A DNA stretch of 64,000 nt from Eublepharis macularius (taxonomy: Eukaryota > Chordata > Lepidosauria > Squamata > Eublepharidae), in contig NC_072793.1 in the NCBI RefSeq assembly GCF_028583425.1, positions 172,895,681-172,959,680 on the forward strand. Direction: 5' to 3'. The notes beneath the pieces are model-generated. The model ran no database searches. It was not told the DNA's origin and saw nothing but the letters and a program-made list of their open reading frames with translations. Position 1 is the first letter of the stretch; every line of letters begins with the position of its first letter. Positions 1 through 10,561 of the stretch are shown piece by piece. Position numbers and translations under genes: made by a program.

Positions 1-770
1 AGGTCCTCCAGGCCTTGCGCAATGCTGGCCTGAAGGTCAACCCCTCAAAAAGCCGATTAGGCTTTCAGGAGTTGAAGTACCTGGGCTTCCTGGTAGGACA
101 CGGCCGGCTGCGACCCTTGCCCGACAAGGTGGCCACCCTGGAGGCCTGCCCGCAGCCCATGACCAAGAAGCAGTTGCGGGGCTTCCTCAGTTTGGTGGGA
201 TATTATAGCAAGTTCATCACCCAGTACGCCAGCCGGGCCAGTCCCTTGACCGACTGCTTACGGAAGGACCAACCCAACCACATACAATGGACGCCGTCGC
301 GGTAATGCACCTTTGGAGATCTCAAGGGTGCCCTGTCGAATGCCCCTGTCCTCCACAACCCTGACTTCGACCGCCCCTTCGTCTTGCAAACGGATGCCTC
401 TGACTTGGGCCTTGGGGCCGTGCTCTCCCAAGAGTACGAGGGCACGGAATACCCAGTCCTCTTCATCAGCCGAAAGTTGCAGCTGGCTGAACGAAAATAT
501 GCAGTGATTGAGAAAGAGGCCTTGGCCGTCAAGTGGGCTGTCAGAGCCCTCCAATATTACTTGACCAACAACCCCTTCGCCCTTGTGACTGACCACGCCC
601 CCCTTCTCTGGATGTCCCAGCTGAAGGACCACAACGCCCGGGTCCTAAGATGGTATTTGTCGCTCTTGCCTTTTAGCTTTTCGATATGTCACCGCCCAGG
701 TCGACTCCACGTCAACGCCGACTTCCTGTCCCAGATGTTCGCCGAAGACCCCAACGCCGATGACACTCTA
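1..770 (+). mobile_element. Ty3/Gypsy retrotransposon pol 3' end (fossil fragment)
   Basis: Translation shows the C-terminal part of a Gypsy-type reverse transcriptase (YLGF, then a GFLSLVGYYSKFI segment) followed by an RNase H domain (QTDASDLGLGAVLSQ, then TDHAPL and a C-terminal HRPGRLHVNADFLSQ). The element is cut by the left window edge and is broken. RNase H is followed directly by a purine-rich tract and a candidate LTR, with no integrase between them. That order is known for Gmr1-like Gypsy elements, where integrase lies upstream of reverse transcriptase; an internal deletion would look the same. Family level is confident, clade is inference. Confidence 0.85.
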
Positions 771-779
771 AAGGGGGGG

Positions 780-2011
780 TGTCCAAGGGCCGGGCTTGCC
801 AGCCCTCGGCCTGGCCAGCCCGCGTCCCTTCCTCCTGCCGGTGACCCAGCGGGGGGTGAATTACCTGTGCCCCCGGCCACTGGCAGAGCCTCAAGGGGGA
901 CAGCAGGGGGGTGGACGGGGAGCCAGGGGGTCCCCTGGCACAGCTGGGCCAGGCCGTGTCTGCCTCCCTGGCCCCCGGGCCGGCGCCCAGGGCCAGGGGC
1001 GGTGGCGCGGCTTGTGCTGGCTGCCTCCGCAGCCTCTGGGCCAGCCCTCGGGGCTGGGAGAGGGGGTGGTGTGGTGGTACGGCCGCGGCCTGCTTCAGTC
1101 GCAGCCGCCTCCGTGGCCTCTGGGCTGGCACCGGGAGCCAGGAAGGGAGATGGTGTGGTGGCACGGCCACTGCCTGCGCCAGTCGCGGCCACCCCCACGG
1201 CCTCCGGGCCGGCACTCGGGGCTGGGAGAGGGGGTGGCGCGGTGGTGCGGCCACGGCCAGCATCGGTCGCGGCTGTTGCTGTGGTCTCCAGGCCGGCGCC
1301 CGACACTGGGGAGAGGGACAGCATGGCGGCACAGCTGCCACAGCGCAGGGGGCAGGGAAGCCCGAGGGAGGAGGCCGCGGCCTTCAGGGAAGGCCAGGAG
1401 GCCAAACGGCCGTGGCCAGAAGGGCGGTGGCCCCAGCGGACGCCGGTGCCACAGAGCCAGCCCCACCCTGCCGGATGGCAGACCCCGAGGGAGGGCGAGG
1501 CAGGAGGGCGGGACAGGACTGGGGGAGGGGGATGCATGAGGGCCATCAGGAGAGGCAGGCTAGCCTGCCCGTTAAGGAGGGGGCAGGGCAGAAGGGATGC
1601 AGGGGGCAGGAGTTAGGCAAGGAGGGCCAATCCCCAGGGGTTAGCTGGGCCAAGAGGGTGTGGCCACACCTGGCCCAGGTGGCGAGAGAGGGGGTGGAGC
1701 TGGCCCTAGGAGGGAGGGTATTTAGGCGGGCTCCAAACCCCAGGCCGTGGAGGAAGTACGCTGAGGCTGTCCCTGCTGCAGAGACAGCCAGCGAGGGGTA
1801 GCCAAGGGCCAAAGAGCTTGATAGCTCAGGTCCAGGCCCCCATTCTGAGGCCCAGGTGGAGCCCCAAGGAGGGGAGTGTGACTTGCCGCCGCCGCCTACC
1901 CACCGGACTGTCGCAGCAGGCCCCCAGGATGGACCCGCCGCCACCCCTGCCGGGGGGCCCAGACCGTCACTGCAGCTTGGGGGCGCCCGGGGGCCTGACA
2001 CGTATGTAACA
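780..2011 (+). mobile_element. Candidate 3' LTR of the Gypsy fossil
   Basis: It starts TGTCC immediately after a purine tract (770-779) and ends GTAACA, giving TG...CA ends over 1,232 bp. It is very GC-rich, with diverged internal GGCCGGCRCTCGGGGCTGGG-like repeats between about 1020 and 1310. A TATA-like GGTATTTAGG occurs near 1717. Open frames through it in several phases are composition artefacts. The second LTR lies outside the window, so the limits are inferred from the end motifs only. Confidence 0.5.
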
Positions 2012-2082
2012 ATTTTAGTCCATTCACCAATTAAGGAAAGCATTCAGCAACACATGTTTAAATGGGAATGAAGGGAATGAAG

Positions 2083-2280
2083 ACATGAAGCTGCTTTACA
2101 CGAAACCATTAGCCTATCAGCATCAGTCTAGTCGACACTGACTGGCATTGGCTTTCCAGTCTCAAGCAAAATTCCTTCATGTCATAATCATGTTTCTGCT
2201 GGAGAGTCCGAGGATAGAATCTGGGACCTTCTGCATGTGCTGCAAATGTTTTACCTCTGAGCCATGGCCCCTCCCCTCAG
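2083..2280 (-). mobile_element. tRNA-headed SINE (type 1)
   Basis: Antisense copy of the SINE seen many times in this window. The pol III head (GGGCCATGGCTCAGAGG on the minus strand) is at the right end, and the tail box ATGAAGCTGCTT is at the left. Diverged. Confidence 0.7.
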
Positions 2281-2287
2281 GTGGTGG

Positions 2288-2495
2288 TGGCAGAGAGTGC
2301 CATCAAGTCATAGCTGACTTATGGCAACCCCTGGTGGGGTTTTCAAGGCAAGAGACTAACAGGTGGTTTACCATTGCCTGCCTCTGCAACCCTGGTCTTC
2401 ATTGGAGGTCTTCCATCCAGTTACTAACCAAGGCTGCCCTTGCTTAGCTTCTGAGATTCGATGAGATCAGGCTTTCCTGGGCTATACAGTCTGAC
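2288..2495 (-). mobile_element. 5S-rRNA-headed SINE
   Basis: Antisense copy. On the minus strand it begins with a 5S-like head (CTGATCTCATCGAATCTCAG, then AAGCAAGGGCAGCC). The body follows (CAGAGGCAGGCAATGGTAAA) and it ends in ATGACTTGATGGCACTCTC. It is diverged but full length. Confidence 0.75.
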
Positions 2496-2529
2496 TCATC
2501 CATTTTACTCAATCACTGAATCAATTTTA

Positions 2530-2732
2530 GGGGAGGGGTCATGGCTCAGTGGAGGAGCCTCTGCTTTGCCTACAGAAGGTCCCAGGTTCAGTCCCTGGTA
2601 TCTATAGTTGAAAAAGAGCTGGTGATATGAAAAACTTCTGCCTGAGACTTTAGAGAGCCGCTGCCAGTCTGAGTGGACAATACTGACTTGATGGACTGAA
2701 GGTCTGATTCTGTATAAGGCAGCTTCATATCT
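2530..2732 (+). mobile_element. tRNA-headed SINE (type 1)
   Basis: Sense copy with A-box region GGCTCAGTGG and B-box GGTTCAGTCCC, body CCGCTGCCAGTCTGAGT, and end GGCAGCTTCATAT. Confidence 0.75.
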
Positions 2733-3570
2733 GCACTCTTGAGTTGGCAGATGGGTAAATCAATGGATCTCAAGTGAAAAGCACCCTGTTTTTGCTATTA
2801 AGATTATGTATGTGTATTTCGTGTCAGACATGACAAATAAGAGGCTGACTTTCTTGCTCACAAGAGAATGGGGAATGGCCAATCGAGGATTTTCTAGGAG
2901 CAAGTTTGGTGTAACAGTTTGTGACTGACTAGCAAAGGGGAGGCGTGATATTATCCACACTTAACCAGGAACCTCAGTGATTGGCCTTGGGCTGGTCAGA
3001 GCAGCTCAGCATGGCCAACCTCACAGGGTTGTTTTGAGGGCAAAATGGGGGTACCAAAAGCCTAAGTTCCCGGGGGCGGGGGAGGCAAGATAAAAATGTG
3101 ATAGATGATGGTGTTTGCTACTTGTGGTTTTGGTAAGTAAACAAAACAAGGGTCCAGTGGCAGCTTTAAAAAAAAAAAGAACAATATAGCCCAGCATGAG
3201 CTTTTTATACTTTTTCAAAAACATTTTATTTTTGTAGTATGATTCTGCTTTTTAAAAGTTAAAAACTGGGCTACTTCCACAAGAAAAATTCTAGTATGGC
3301 TCTTAGCAACACTGAACTCTAAACTATGTCAGTAGGTTTGATACAAGAAAGCTACACAGTCCCTTCATATTAATTTCATACAAGTTCCCTTCCAATTAGT
3401 GACACTACATTTGTTATTTGAGGATGTTTTCAAAATTACCCTTCACACGAAGTTTTCTCGCTGCACTTTCTCCACATGTCACAGTTGTATAGGTCTCTAC
3501 CACAACCCCCCTCTTTGAGGTGCAATGCACTTTTATGAACGCTTTCTATACTAACTGAACATTTGTATAG
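2733..3570. other. No gene seen; AT-rich spacer with SINE scrap
   Basis: Around 2960-3060 there is a piece resembling the body of the type 2 tRNA SINE (AACCTCACAGGGTTGTTTTG). The rest is AT-rich and unrecognised. The DNA after 3240 is downstream of gene 1 and could hold its 3' UTR. Confidence 0.5.
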
Positions 3571-5186
3571 TCATTCACTCGCGTGCTCTTTCTGATGTGA
3601 AACAAGCTGTGCCCGCCATCGAAAGCACTTCCCACACTCTGAGCATTCAAAAGGTTTCTCCCCTGTATGAATTATTTGATGGGAAGTAAGGCCTCCGCTC
3701 TGACTAAAGCTTTTCCCACACTCCAGGCATTTAAATGGTTTCTCCCCTGTGTGATTTCTTAGATGTAAAGTAAGAAGATCACCCCGACAGAAGCTCTTTC
3801 CACACTCTGAACATTTGTACGGTTTCTCTCCTGTGTGTATTCTTTGATGGGAAGTAAGGCTAGTGCTCATACTAAAGCTCTTTCCACAGTCTGTGCATTT
3901 GTATGGTTTTTCCCCTGTATGAATTCTCTGATGTTTCTTAAGGCTGGAGTTCTCACCAAAGCTTTTCCCACACTCCATGCATTGATATGGTTTCTCGCCG
4001 GTGTGAACTCTTTTATGTGATGTAAGGCTTGTGCTTGCCCTGAAGCTTTTGCCACACTCCAAGCATTTATAGGGTTTCTCCCCAGTGTGTATTCTCTGAT
4101 GGGAAGTAAGGCTTGTGCTGGCACTGAAGCTTTTTCCACATACTACACATTTATACGGCTTCTCTCCCGTGTGAATTCTTTGATGTTTCTTAAGGCTTGA
4201 TTTGTCGCAAAAGCTCTTGTTACACACTGAACATTTATATGGTTTCTCTCCTGTGTGAGTTCTCTGATGTTTCTTTAGGCTTGATTTTTCACAAAAACCC
4301 TTGTTACAGTCTGAACACTTATAAGGTTTCTCTCCTGTGTGGATTCGTTGATGGGAAGTAAGGTGCGTACTCCACTTGAAGCTCTTTCCACACTCTGAGC
4401 ATTTAAATGGCTTCTCTCCTGTGTGGATTCTTTGATGCAATTTAACCTGTGAGCTCTGACTAAAACTCTTTCCACACTCCATGCATTTAAAGGGTTTCTC
4501 CCCTGTGTGAGTTTTCTGATGACTCTTGTAGCTTAATTTCTCACAAAAGCTCTGTCCGCACTTCAAACATGTAAATAATTTATCTCCTTTGTGAATTCTT
4601 TGATGCAAGGTAAGGAGGTCGCCCCGACGGAAGCACTTCCCACACTCCAAGCATTTAAAGGGTTTCTCTCCTGTGTGTATCCTTTGATGTGAAGTAAGGC
4701 TTGTTCTCATGCTGAAGTTTTTTCCACATTCAGAACATTTGTATGGTTTCTCTCCTGTGTGGAACCTTCGATGTGTAGTAAGGTAAGCACCGTTACTGAA
4801 GCTCTTTCCACACACCAAACATGTATATGGTTTCTCCCCTGTGTGAGTTCTTTGGTGTCTTATGAGTTTTGTACTTTCGTAGAAGCTCTTCCCGCACTCA
4901 GAGCATTTGAATCGTTTCTCCTCTGTGTGGGTTTTCCAATGAGCATAGAGGCCTGCCCTACGAGCAAAGGTTTTCCCACACACAGGGCACTTGTTCTTTT
5001 CCTGTCCTTTATCTGTTCTCTCTTGGGCTGGAATGTCGTCAAAGTCATCATGCTGAGAAGCAAGCAAGTCATTCCTCCTCCTCCATCTTCCCTTAGCTTT
5101 CCTTGTCTGTCGAGGCTCTTCTTTACATCTGGATCTTTCTGGTGACTTCTGAGTCTCTGTGGGCTCTTCCTCAGTCTTATGTACAC
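3571..5186 (-). CDS. C2H2 zinc-finger terminal exon, 17 fingers (gene 1)
   Basis: This is the terminal exon of a KRAB-ZNF type transcription factor, expected to be nuclear and DNA binding. The acceptor is at 5187 (TTTTTGCAG on the minus strand). The frame is open from the acceptor to the stop at 3571 and begins with two bases completing a phase-1 codon, then [10 protein letters not shown], as KRAB-ZNF last exons do. After a basic linker of about 65 residues there are 17 consecutive C-X2-C-X12-H-X3-H fingers joined by HTGEKP-type linkers. All cysteines and histidines are present, and the protein ends ASE. There is no natural ATG near the exon start, so an upstream exon is required. The two upstream KRAB exons in the window are both broken, so the functional N-terminus is unknown. 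Confidence 0.92.
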
Positions 5187-5385
5187 CTGCAAAAATAAAG
5201 AGAGAAAACTAGGAAGACTCCAAATGAGGAACGAAACATGAAATTAAGGAAAGGACCTGATTAGCTGCCATTATCATGTTTCAGAATAGGAAAAATTTGG
5301 AAGCATATTCAGTTGCATACTAAATAGACTTTATTAATTGGCTTGAACAGTCAGTCTTCGTGGTGTAGAGTGCTAGTGGAACATA

Positions 5386-5575
5386 GGGTGAGTTCAGTGG
5401 TAGAGCTTTGCACACAGAAGTTCGATCCCTGACACCTCCAGTTAAAAAACTATTAGGTAGGAGGTGATGTGAAAGACCCCCAGCTGAGACCCTGTAGAGT
5501 AGCCACCAGCCAGAGTTGACAAGACAGACCTTGATAGACCAAAGGTCAAACTCTGTATAGGAAGCTTCATGTGGA
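5386..5575 (+). mobile_element. tRNA-headed SINE (type 1) in gene 1 intron
   Basis: Head GTTCAGTGGTAGAGCTT, B-box GTTCGATCCCT, end GAAGCTTCATGTGG. It lies antisense to gene 1. Confidence 0.75.
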
Positions 5576-5974
5576 TATAGAGATCTGGATTCATCTCCCA
5601 GCCTGTAAGTCAATGAAGCTTATTGAGTGATCTTAATTTAAATATTTATACCTTGCTTGTGTTCCGTACATGGACCCAAAGTGGCTTAAAACATTTTTCT
5701 CTATTCCATTTTAACTTCACCACAACAGCCCTATGAGGCAGGCTAAAGAGAGACAGGATGCCCTTCTAATGCCATAAGATGCTGTTTTGACTAGCAAAGG
5801 GCTCTGCCTCCAGCAAAGGGCTCTGCCTCTCTCTGAAGAGATCCTACAATCCTGGTGAGTCAAAACAAGAAGGCAACAGGAGCTAATGAATGGCAAGAGT
5901 GCTAAGAGCCATTTTTTTTTTTTTAGATTGGTAGGCTGATTTTTTTCCAACCAAAAGAAAAAGGGAACCCTTAC

Positions 5975-6101
5975 CCAGACCGTCCATATTTGCAAAAGCC
6001 TCTAGCATGATTTCAGTCCACAGGTCTCTTCGGCTTGGATCCAGCAAAGCTCACTCCCCCTCACAATATTACTCTGCAATGTCCTTCAAAGACTGTTGAC
6101 C
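5975..6101 (-). pseudogene. Broken KRAB-A exon (proximal)
   Basis: It is exactly 127 nt, the same length as the intact KRAB-A exons in this window, with a good acceptor (TTTCTTTCAG) and donor (GTAAGG). Its end phase fits the start of the 17-finger exon at 5186. The translation is KRAB-like (SLKDIAE, YCEGE, ALLDPSRRDLW, EIMLEAFANMDGL). Two in-frame stops lie at 6071-6069 (TAA) and 6053-6051 (TGA); the second replaces the conserved Trp of the GEW motif. Length and splice sites remain while the reading is broken, which suggests recent loss or an exon now skipped. Confidence 0.88.
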
Positions 6102-6251
6102 CTGAAAGAAAAAGGAAACATTTCTACCTCGTATATAATGCAACGCTTCTTCCCCTGCTGAGCACAATCCCAAAGGATAGTTCAGGTGGAGTACCTGAGG
6201 GGACCTCTTTTGGCATTTGAGTCTTTATGAGAGGCTGCCTCCTGCTCTGAG

Positions 6252-6440
6252 ATAGTTTCAGGTGGGTAGCCATGTTGGTCTATAGCAGAAGAGCAAGGTT
6301 CGGGCCCAGTAGCACCTCAAAAACCAACTAGATTTCCAGGTGTGAGCTTTTGAGAGTGACAAAGGGAGCTCTGACTCTCGAAAGCTCATCCCCTGGAAGT
6401 CTACTTGGTCTTCAAAGTGGTACTAGACCCAAATCTTGCT
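6252..6440. repeat. Inverted pair of ribozyme-hairpin repeat
   Basis: The left half is an antisense copy (GTAGCCATGTTGGTCTATAG to about 6355) and the right half a sense copy (CTGACTCTCGAAAGCTCAT, then TCTTCAAAGTGGTACTAGA). They face each other tail-outward around the GAAAGC hairpin. This is the same dispersed family as the copies at 20075, 24395 and 34449. Confidence 0.65.
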
Positions 6441-6519
6441 CTGCTCTCTGCTTGTCTCGCCAGTGGTCCCTCCCCTACCTGGATGGACTGCACAAAAGCC
6501 GTTTCCTCTCCACCTCAAA

Positions 6520-6726
6520 AGAGAGGAGGGGCTGCCACTCGGGGGTAGCGCATCAGCTTGCCCTACAGAAGGCTCCAGGTTCAATCCCCAGTATCATCAG
6601 TTTAAAAAGGATCAGGTAGTAGGTGATATGACAGACCTTCACCTGAGACCTAGGAGAGCAGCTGCCAGTCTGAGTTGACGATGTTGACTTTGATGGTCTG
6701 ACTCAGTATATGGCAGCTTCATATCC
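6520..6726 (+). mobile_element. tRNA-headed SINE (type 1)
   Basis: B-box GGTTCAATCCCC, body GCAGCTGCCAGTCTGAGT, end GGCAGCTTCATATCC. Confidence 0.75.
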
Positions 6727-7357
6727 GGCGGGCCCTTTTGAGTCCTTCCTCAAAGGCCAAAGCAGCCCTGAAAAGGACCTTGCCATTTCCCCCTGCCTTT
6801 TACTGACAGAAACCAAGATTTCAATTGGCAATACTGTTGTGGTTGCCTACCAACAACCACCGTATGCATTTTTTCCCATAAAGCTACGGCACTGCTTCTA
6901 TTACTTGGGGAGGGGGGTTAACTCCAATGTATGGTTTTTTTCAGATGTCAGATTTTGTTCTAATCTGGGGGTTTTCTCATGTTTGTAGAAAGATCTGCCT
7001 CGTATGCTGATGGTTCCTGTCCCTGGATTTAAGTATTCACAGATTTGGCCACACTGAGAATGCAATATATTGATATATATACTCTGCCTGCTTCCCCAGC
7101 TCTGCCTAGTAACTGACATGTGGCCTTCTGTACAAGCCTGTAGCAAAAATTCTTTTGTTGGGGGGCGGGATGGGAATAGCGGCGGGCAGGCCGTCACATC
7201 ACAGGTCTGGTTTAGTACAGCTGCAAGTCAGTGGGCAGTGCAAGGGCTTCATAGCATGAAGGTCATATATGGGGCCTGCAACAAAATGATAATAGGAAAA
7301 ATAAGTTGAAATTTGTACTGTTCAGCGCCTACCAACCAATGGAAAATGGCTTCTTAC
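6727..7357. other. No gene seen
   Basis: Intron-like DNA between the two broken KRAB exons of gene 1. Apart from short homopolymer runs I recognise nothing. Confidence 0.5.
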
Positions 7358-7485
7358 CCAGAAAGAACATATTCCTATTATCCTTGCACGTGACCTCCCA
7401 GTACAGCACTCTTTGACCTGGATTCAGCAAAACTCACTTTAGCCTCAGTGAAATACATGTCCACCTCCTCAAAGGAAACCACACA
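7358..7485 (-). pseudogene. Broken KRAB-A exon (distal)
   Basis: It has an acceptor (TTTTACCAG) and donor (GTAAGA) at the expected places but is 128 nt, one more than the 127-nt norm. The first half reads VVSFEEVDMYFTEA. The second half reads LNPGQRVLYWEVTCKDNRN and MFFL in another frame, so there is a net +1 shift near the middle. It lies 1.26 kb upstream of the other broken KRAB exon, so gene 1 has two KRAB-A exons and neither is intact. Confidence 0.82.
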
Positions 7486-7714
7486 CTGGTAAAAGAAGAA
7501 AACCGAAGGTCTCCTGTCAGAAATGATTCACAAGAGGGCTGGCAGCTTGTTCCATCAGAAGTCAGACTTGGAGGGGGTGATTTCTTCATGCCCCATAATG
7601 AAAAAGGAAGCACCAGAACAAAACAAGGGGGTTGTTAATCTGAGCCAGGGACAGTCACCACATCGGCCTGTGCAAATAACGCAAAACTGAATTATTCAAA
7701 AAGGCCTTTTTCTC
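7486..7714. other. No gene seen
   Basis: Unrecognised DNA between the distal KRAB remnant and a LINE tail. Confidence 0.4.
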
Positions 7715-8112
7715 AGCTAAGAGGGTGGTATTGTAGGAAAGGGGTCCCAGAGGTTTCGCTAATGAGTTAGGAACCATAGATTTCGCCATTGTGTTGCCTT
7801 ACGTGTTATCTGTTGCTTTAAATATGTACTCCTATAGACTACCTGTGCTTCACGTTGTTTAATGTAAGTCCTAGAACTGATTATGTTCTGTTTTAGCAAT
7901 TCTTCAACCTCATACTGGATCCTTGCTAATCCTATGTCTTTGTAAACTTGTATTCATTTACCCTATGACATTGTTTATGGAAATGTTCTTGACACTGTAT
8001 GGAAATGCCTGCCCTTGTCCTTGCCACTGATTGTACTAATCCCACACTATGAAATCCACCTTGAGTCTCAGTGAGAAAGGTGGAATATAAATGACATAAA
8101 TAAATTAATTAA
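7715..8112 (+). mobile_element. LINE 3' tail, CR1/L2 group (unassigned)
   Basis: Ends CTTGAGTCTCAGTGAGAAAG, then a GGAATATAAATGACATAAATAAAT tail broken by one A run. The antisense of this tail (CTTTCTCACTGAGACTCAAG-like) recurs near 26950, 35020, 41310, 45065, 54430 and 58210. It is non-coding here, and the clade is a guess. Confidence 0.5.
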
Positions 8113-8179
8113 AAAAAAATTTCTCAGCACCACAAACAGATGATCTACATATATCATAACATTCCACTGCCTGTGAGAA

Positions 8180-8405
8180 AGACAATTTTATGTTATGTAC
8201 ATTTATACACCACCTTTGCTCCCCAAGCGGCTTACACCATTCTCCTTTCTGGCATTTTATCCTCATAACAATCCTGAGAGAAAGATTCGGCCAGACATGT
8301 GCGGACTGGCCCAAAATCACCCACCAAGCTTCCATGGCAGAGCGGGGATTCTAACCCAGGTCTCCCATATCCTAGTCCAACCCTCTGATCACTACACCGC
8401 ACAGC
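8180..8405 (-). mobile_element. tRNA-headed SINE (type 2, Sauria-like)
   Basis: The minus strand reads GTGTAGTGATCAGAGGGTTG at the head and GGGTTAGAATCCCCGCTCTG at the B-box. The body ends GGTGTAAGCCGCTTGGGGAG. Diverged. Confidence 0.65.
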
Positions 8406-8676
8406 AAGATTGACCTTTAAATGTATTTTATGTTCTCTTTGGGTATCCTAAGGGCCATCTGTCAGCAGCTGGGTATAACTGTAGCTAGTGGGTTAGCTAT
8501 GAGACTGAGCCAAGCCCCTAAGGGAGGCGGCTGTAGCTTATCAGAAGAGACAAACCTTGCAAGGAAAATATCCCAGATTCAGTCCCAGGGCACTCCCTGT
8601 TAAAGGATCCCAGCTACCATGGCTGAAAAAGATCCATGTCTGCAGCCCATCAGAATGGACAAAACCGGGCTAGACT

Positions 8677-8866
8677 TAGGGTTGCCAACCTTCAGGTCAG
8701 GCCTGGAGATCTCCTGGAATTACAACTGATCTTCAGACTACAGAGCTCAGTTCCCCTGGAGAAAATGACTGCTTTGGAGGGTACATTCTATGGCATTATA
8801 CTCTTATCACCCCAGGTTCTATCCCAAAATCTCCAGGAATTTCCCAACCCAGAGTTGGTAACCCTA
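8677..8866. mobile_element. hAT-type MITE with perfect 8-bp TSD
   Basis: Ends TAGGGTTGCCAACC and GGTAACCCTA form short terminal inverted repeats. Both sides are flanked by GCTAGACT (8669-8676 and 8867-8874), an exact 8-bp target duplication as hAT transposases make. It is 190 bp with no coding capacity. Confidence 0.85.
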
Positions 8867-8997
8867 GCTAGACTAGTTGACTTCAGTAGGTTCAGAGCTA
8901 GACCAGCCCTCCAAATCCTTCTTTCTGGGCCATTCCAATAATTTGTACCTCCCTGTCCCTCCTTCCAGACTAGCCTGCTGCTGCTCTCTTTTTATTA

Positions 8998-9185
8998 TGC
9001 GAGTAAAGTGCTATCAAGTCACAGCCAATTTATGGTGACCCCCCCCCTCCTGGGGTTTTCAAGGCACAAGTCAAGCAGAGGGGGTTGGCCATTGCCTGCC
9101 TCTGCATAGCAACCCTGGACTTCCTTGGTGGTCTCTCATCTAAGAACTAATCAAAGCCAACCCTGCGTAACATCCAAGATCTTCC
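8998..9185 (-). mobile_element. 5S-rRNA-headed SINE
   Basis: Antisense copy with CAGGCAATGGCCAACCCCCT, GTTGCTATGCAGAGG and the TTGATAGCAC end; the 5S head is degraded. Confidence 0.7.
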
Positions 9186-9189
9186 CACA

Positions 9190-9825
9190 ATGCATTACTT
9201 CTGTATCAAATTCACTACCAGGAATTAGTGCCAACTATGGGCAAGCGTAGCTTTTAAAAGACCCTGTCCAAAGTGTTAGCTGAGAGTAATATCAAATCCC
9301 CACCACTACCACACAGCTTTCCATCCTTTCTTATCTAACAAGGTTATTGTGATAAATGAGGCCAAGGAGAACCACGTATGTCACTCTAAACTCCTTAGAG
9401 GAAGGACAAGATTAAAATGCACTGGATGGATTTTTTTTAAGGATTACAAATTTAATTACCATATTTTCTTGAAAAGATGATGACCCAGAATGTAAGATGA
9501 CCTCCCACTTCTCCTCAAAACATGTTATACCCAAACAAAATGTTATTACGAGACATAACTGACTCATAAAAAAATCAATTGAACCCAGATCTTGTTGTAA
9601 GATTGCAGATCAACACATCTACTCACCTGAAACTATCTTGTATGCAAATATAAGACAATCCCCTCTTTTTTAAAGTGGAATACTTGGGGGAGAACCCAAG
9701 TCTTGTATTTTATCATATATATAAGAATAAACTTTCAGCAGCTTTTACCATAAAAGCGCAGAATGGAACTTCTGTGTACAGAGACAGTATACCTTGGAAT
9801 TCCAGATGTTAGAAAGAAACAACAG
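9190..9825. other. No gene seen
   Basis: AT-rich, unrecognised. It contains short poly-A and poly-T runs and no convincing splice or coding signal. Confidence 0.5.
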
Positions 9826-9829
9826 GGGG

Positions 9830-10020
9830 AAATATTTGAGTCCACTGGCACCTTAAAAGACCAGTAAGATTTCCAGAGCATACGCTTTTAAGTGTCAAAG
9901 CTCAACTTTGTCAGAATCAGAAGGGAGCTTTGACTCTCAGACCCTCATAACATAGAAATCTTGTTCATCTTTAAGGTGCTACTGGTCTTGTACTGTAGAT
10001 CAACACTGCTACATGCCTGA
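9830..10020. repeat. Inverted pair of ribozyme-hairpin repeat
   Basis: An antisense half (GAGTCCACTGGCACCTTAAA) is followed by a sense half (GACTCTCAGACCCTCATAAC, then TTTAAGGTGCTACTGG and GATCAACACTGCTACATGCC). It has the same tail-outward layout as 6252-6440. The hairpin is degenerate. Confidence 0.6.
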
Positions 10021-10146
10021 AACTATCACTATAGATGCTAATTTTCTTGCTCCCCTGCTCTATCAAGCTAATTACAATTTGTATTACAGCTAGCTTCCTG
10101 ACACTCTAGTTTGCAATACCCTTTCTCCATGGCTTATATGATAAAA

Positions 10147-10460
10147 GGAAGTTTGACTCTGGAAACCATGAGTGGAACTACAAGTGACAAAAGGCACAGG
10201 TTGGACACTTGTCAGCTTCCCTCAAGTTTTGGTGGGAAATGTAGGCAGGTTGGTGGAATGTTGGACAAGTGACAGTTGAAAAGTCCATTGGACAGCAGTC
10301 AGAGAGCCAGGCTGCGAGACCAGGATGCCTACATTTCCCATCAAAACTTGAGGGAAGCTGACAAGTGTCCAACCTGTGCCTTTTGTCTCTTGTATTTCCA
10401 CTCAAGGAGGTATCTTGGAAATCTAGTTGGTCTTTAAGGTGCTACTGGACCCACAACTGT
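10147..10460 (+). repeat. Ribozyme-hairpin family repeat split by a MITE
   Basis: A sense copy starts GACTCTGGAAACC on the left and resumes after the MITE at about 10395. It continues ATCTAGTTGGTCTTTAAGGT and GCTACTGGACCCACAAC. The 212-bp mariner-like MITE lies within it. Confidence 0.6.
10181..10392. mobile_element. Mariner-like MITE with TA target site
   Basis: It has near-perfect terminal inverted repeats of about 65 bp. The left end is CAAGTGACAAAAGGCACAGG and the right end is its complement with two or three changes. It is flanked by TA on both sides (10179-10180 and 10393-10394), as Tc1/mariner insertion predicts. No coding capacity. Confidence 0.8.
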
Positions 10461-10561
10461 CCCAAACCTTTATTATTTATCCTCTACCTGTTTGGCCTCA
10501 TAAGGGCTACCAAGAGGGGCTAACAAAATAAAATATACTGCTTGTGAAACTCCTAGCCACA

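Noticed and set aside
689-1546. Overlapping proline/alanine-rich and glycine-rich frames on both strands
   Set aside because: A composition effect of GC-rich LTR repeats. Open in several phases with no domain.
384-1616. A 410-residue open frame at the left edge
   Set aside because: Only the first part is RNase H. The rest reads through the purine tract into the GC-rich LTR and has no coding identity.
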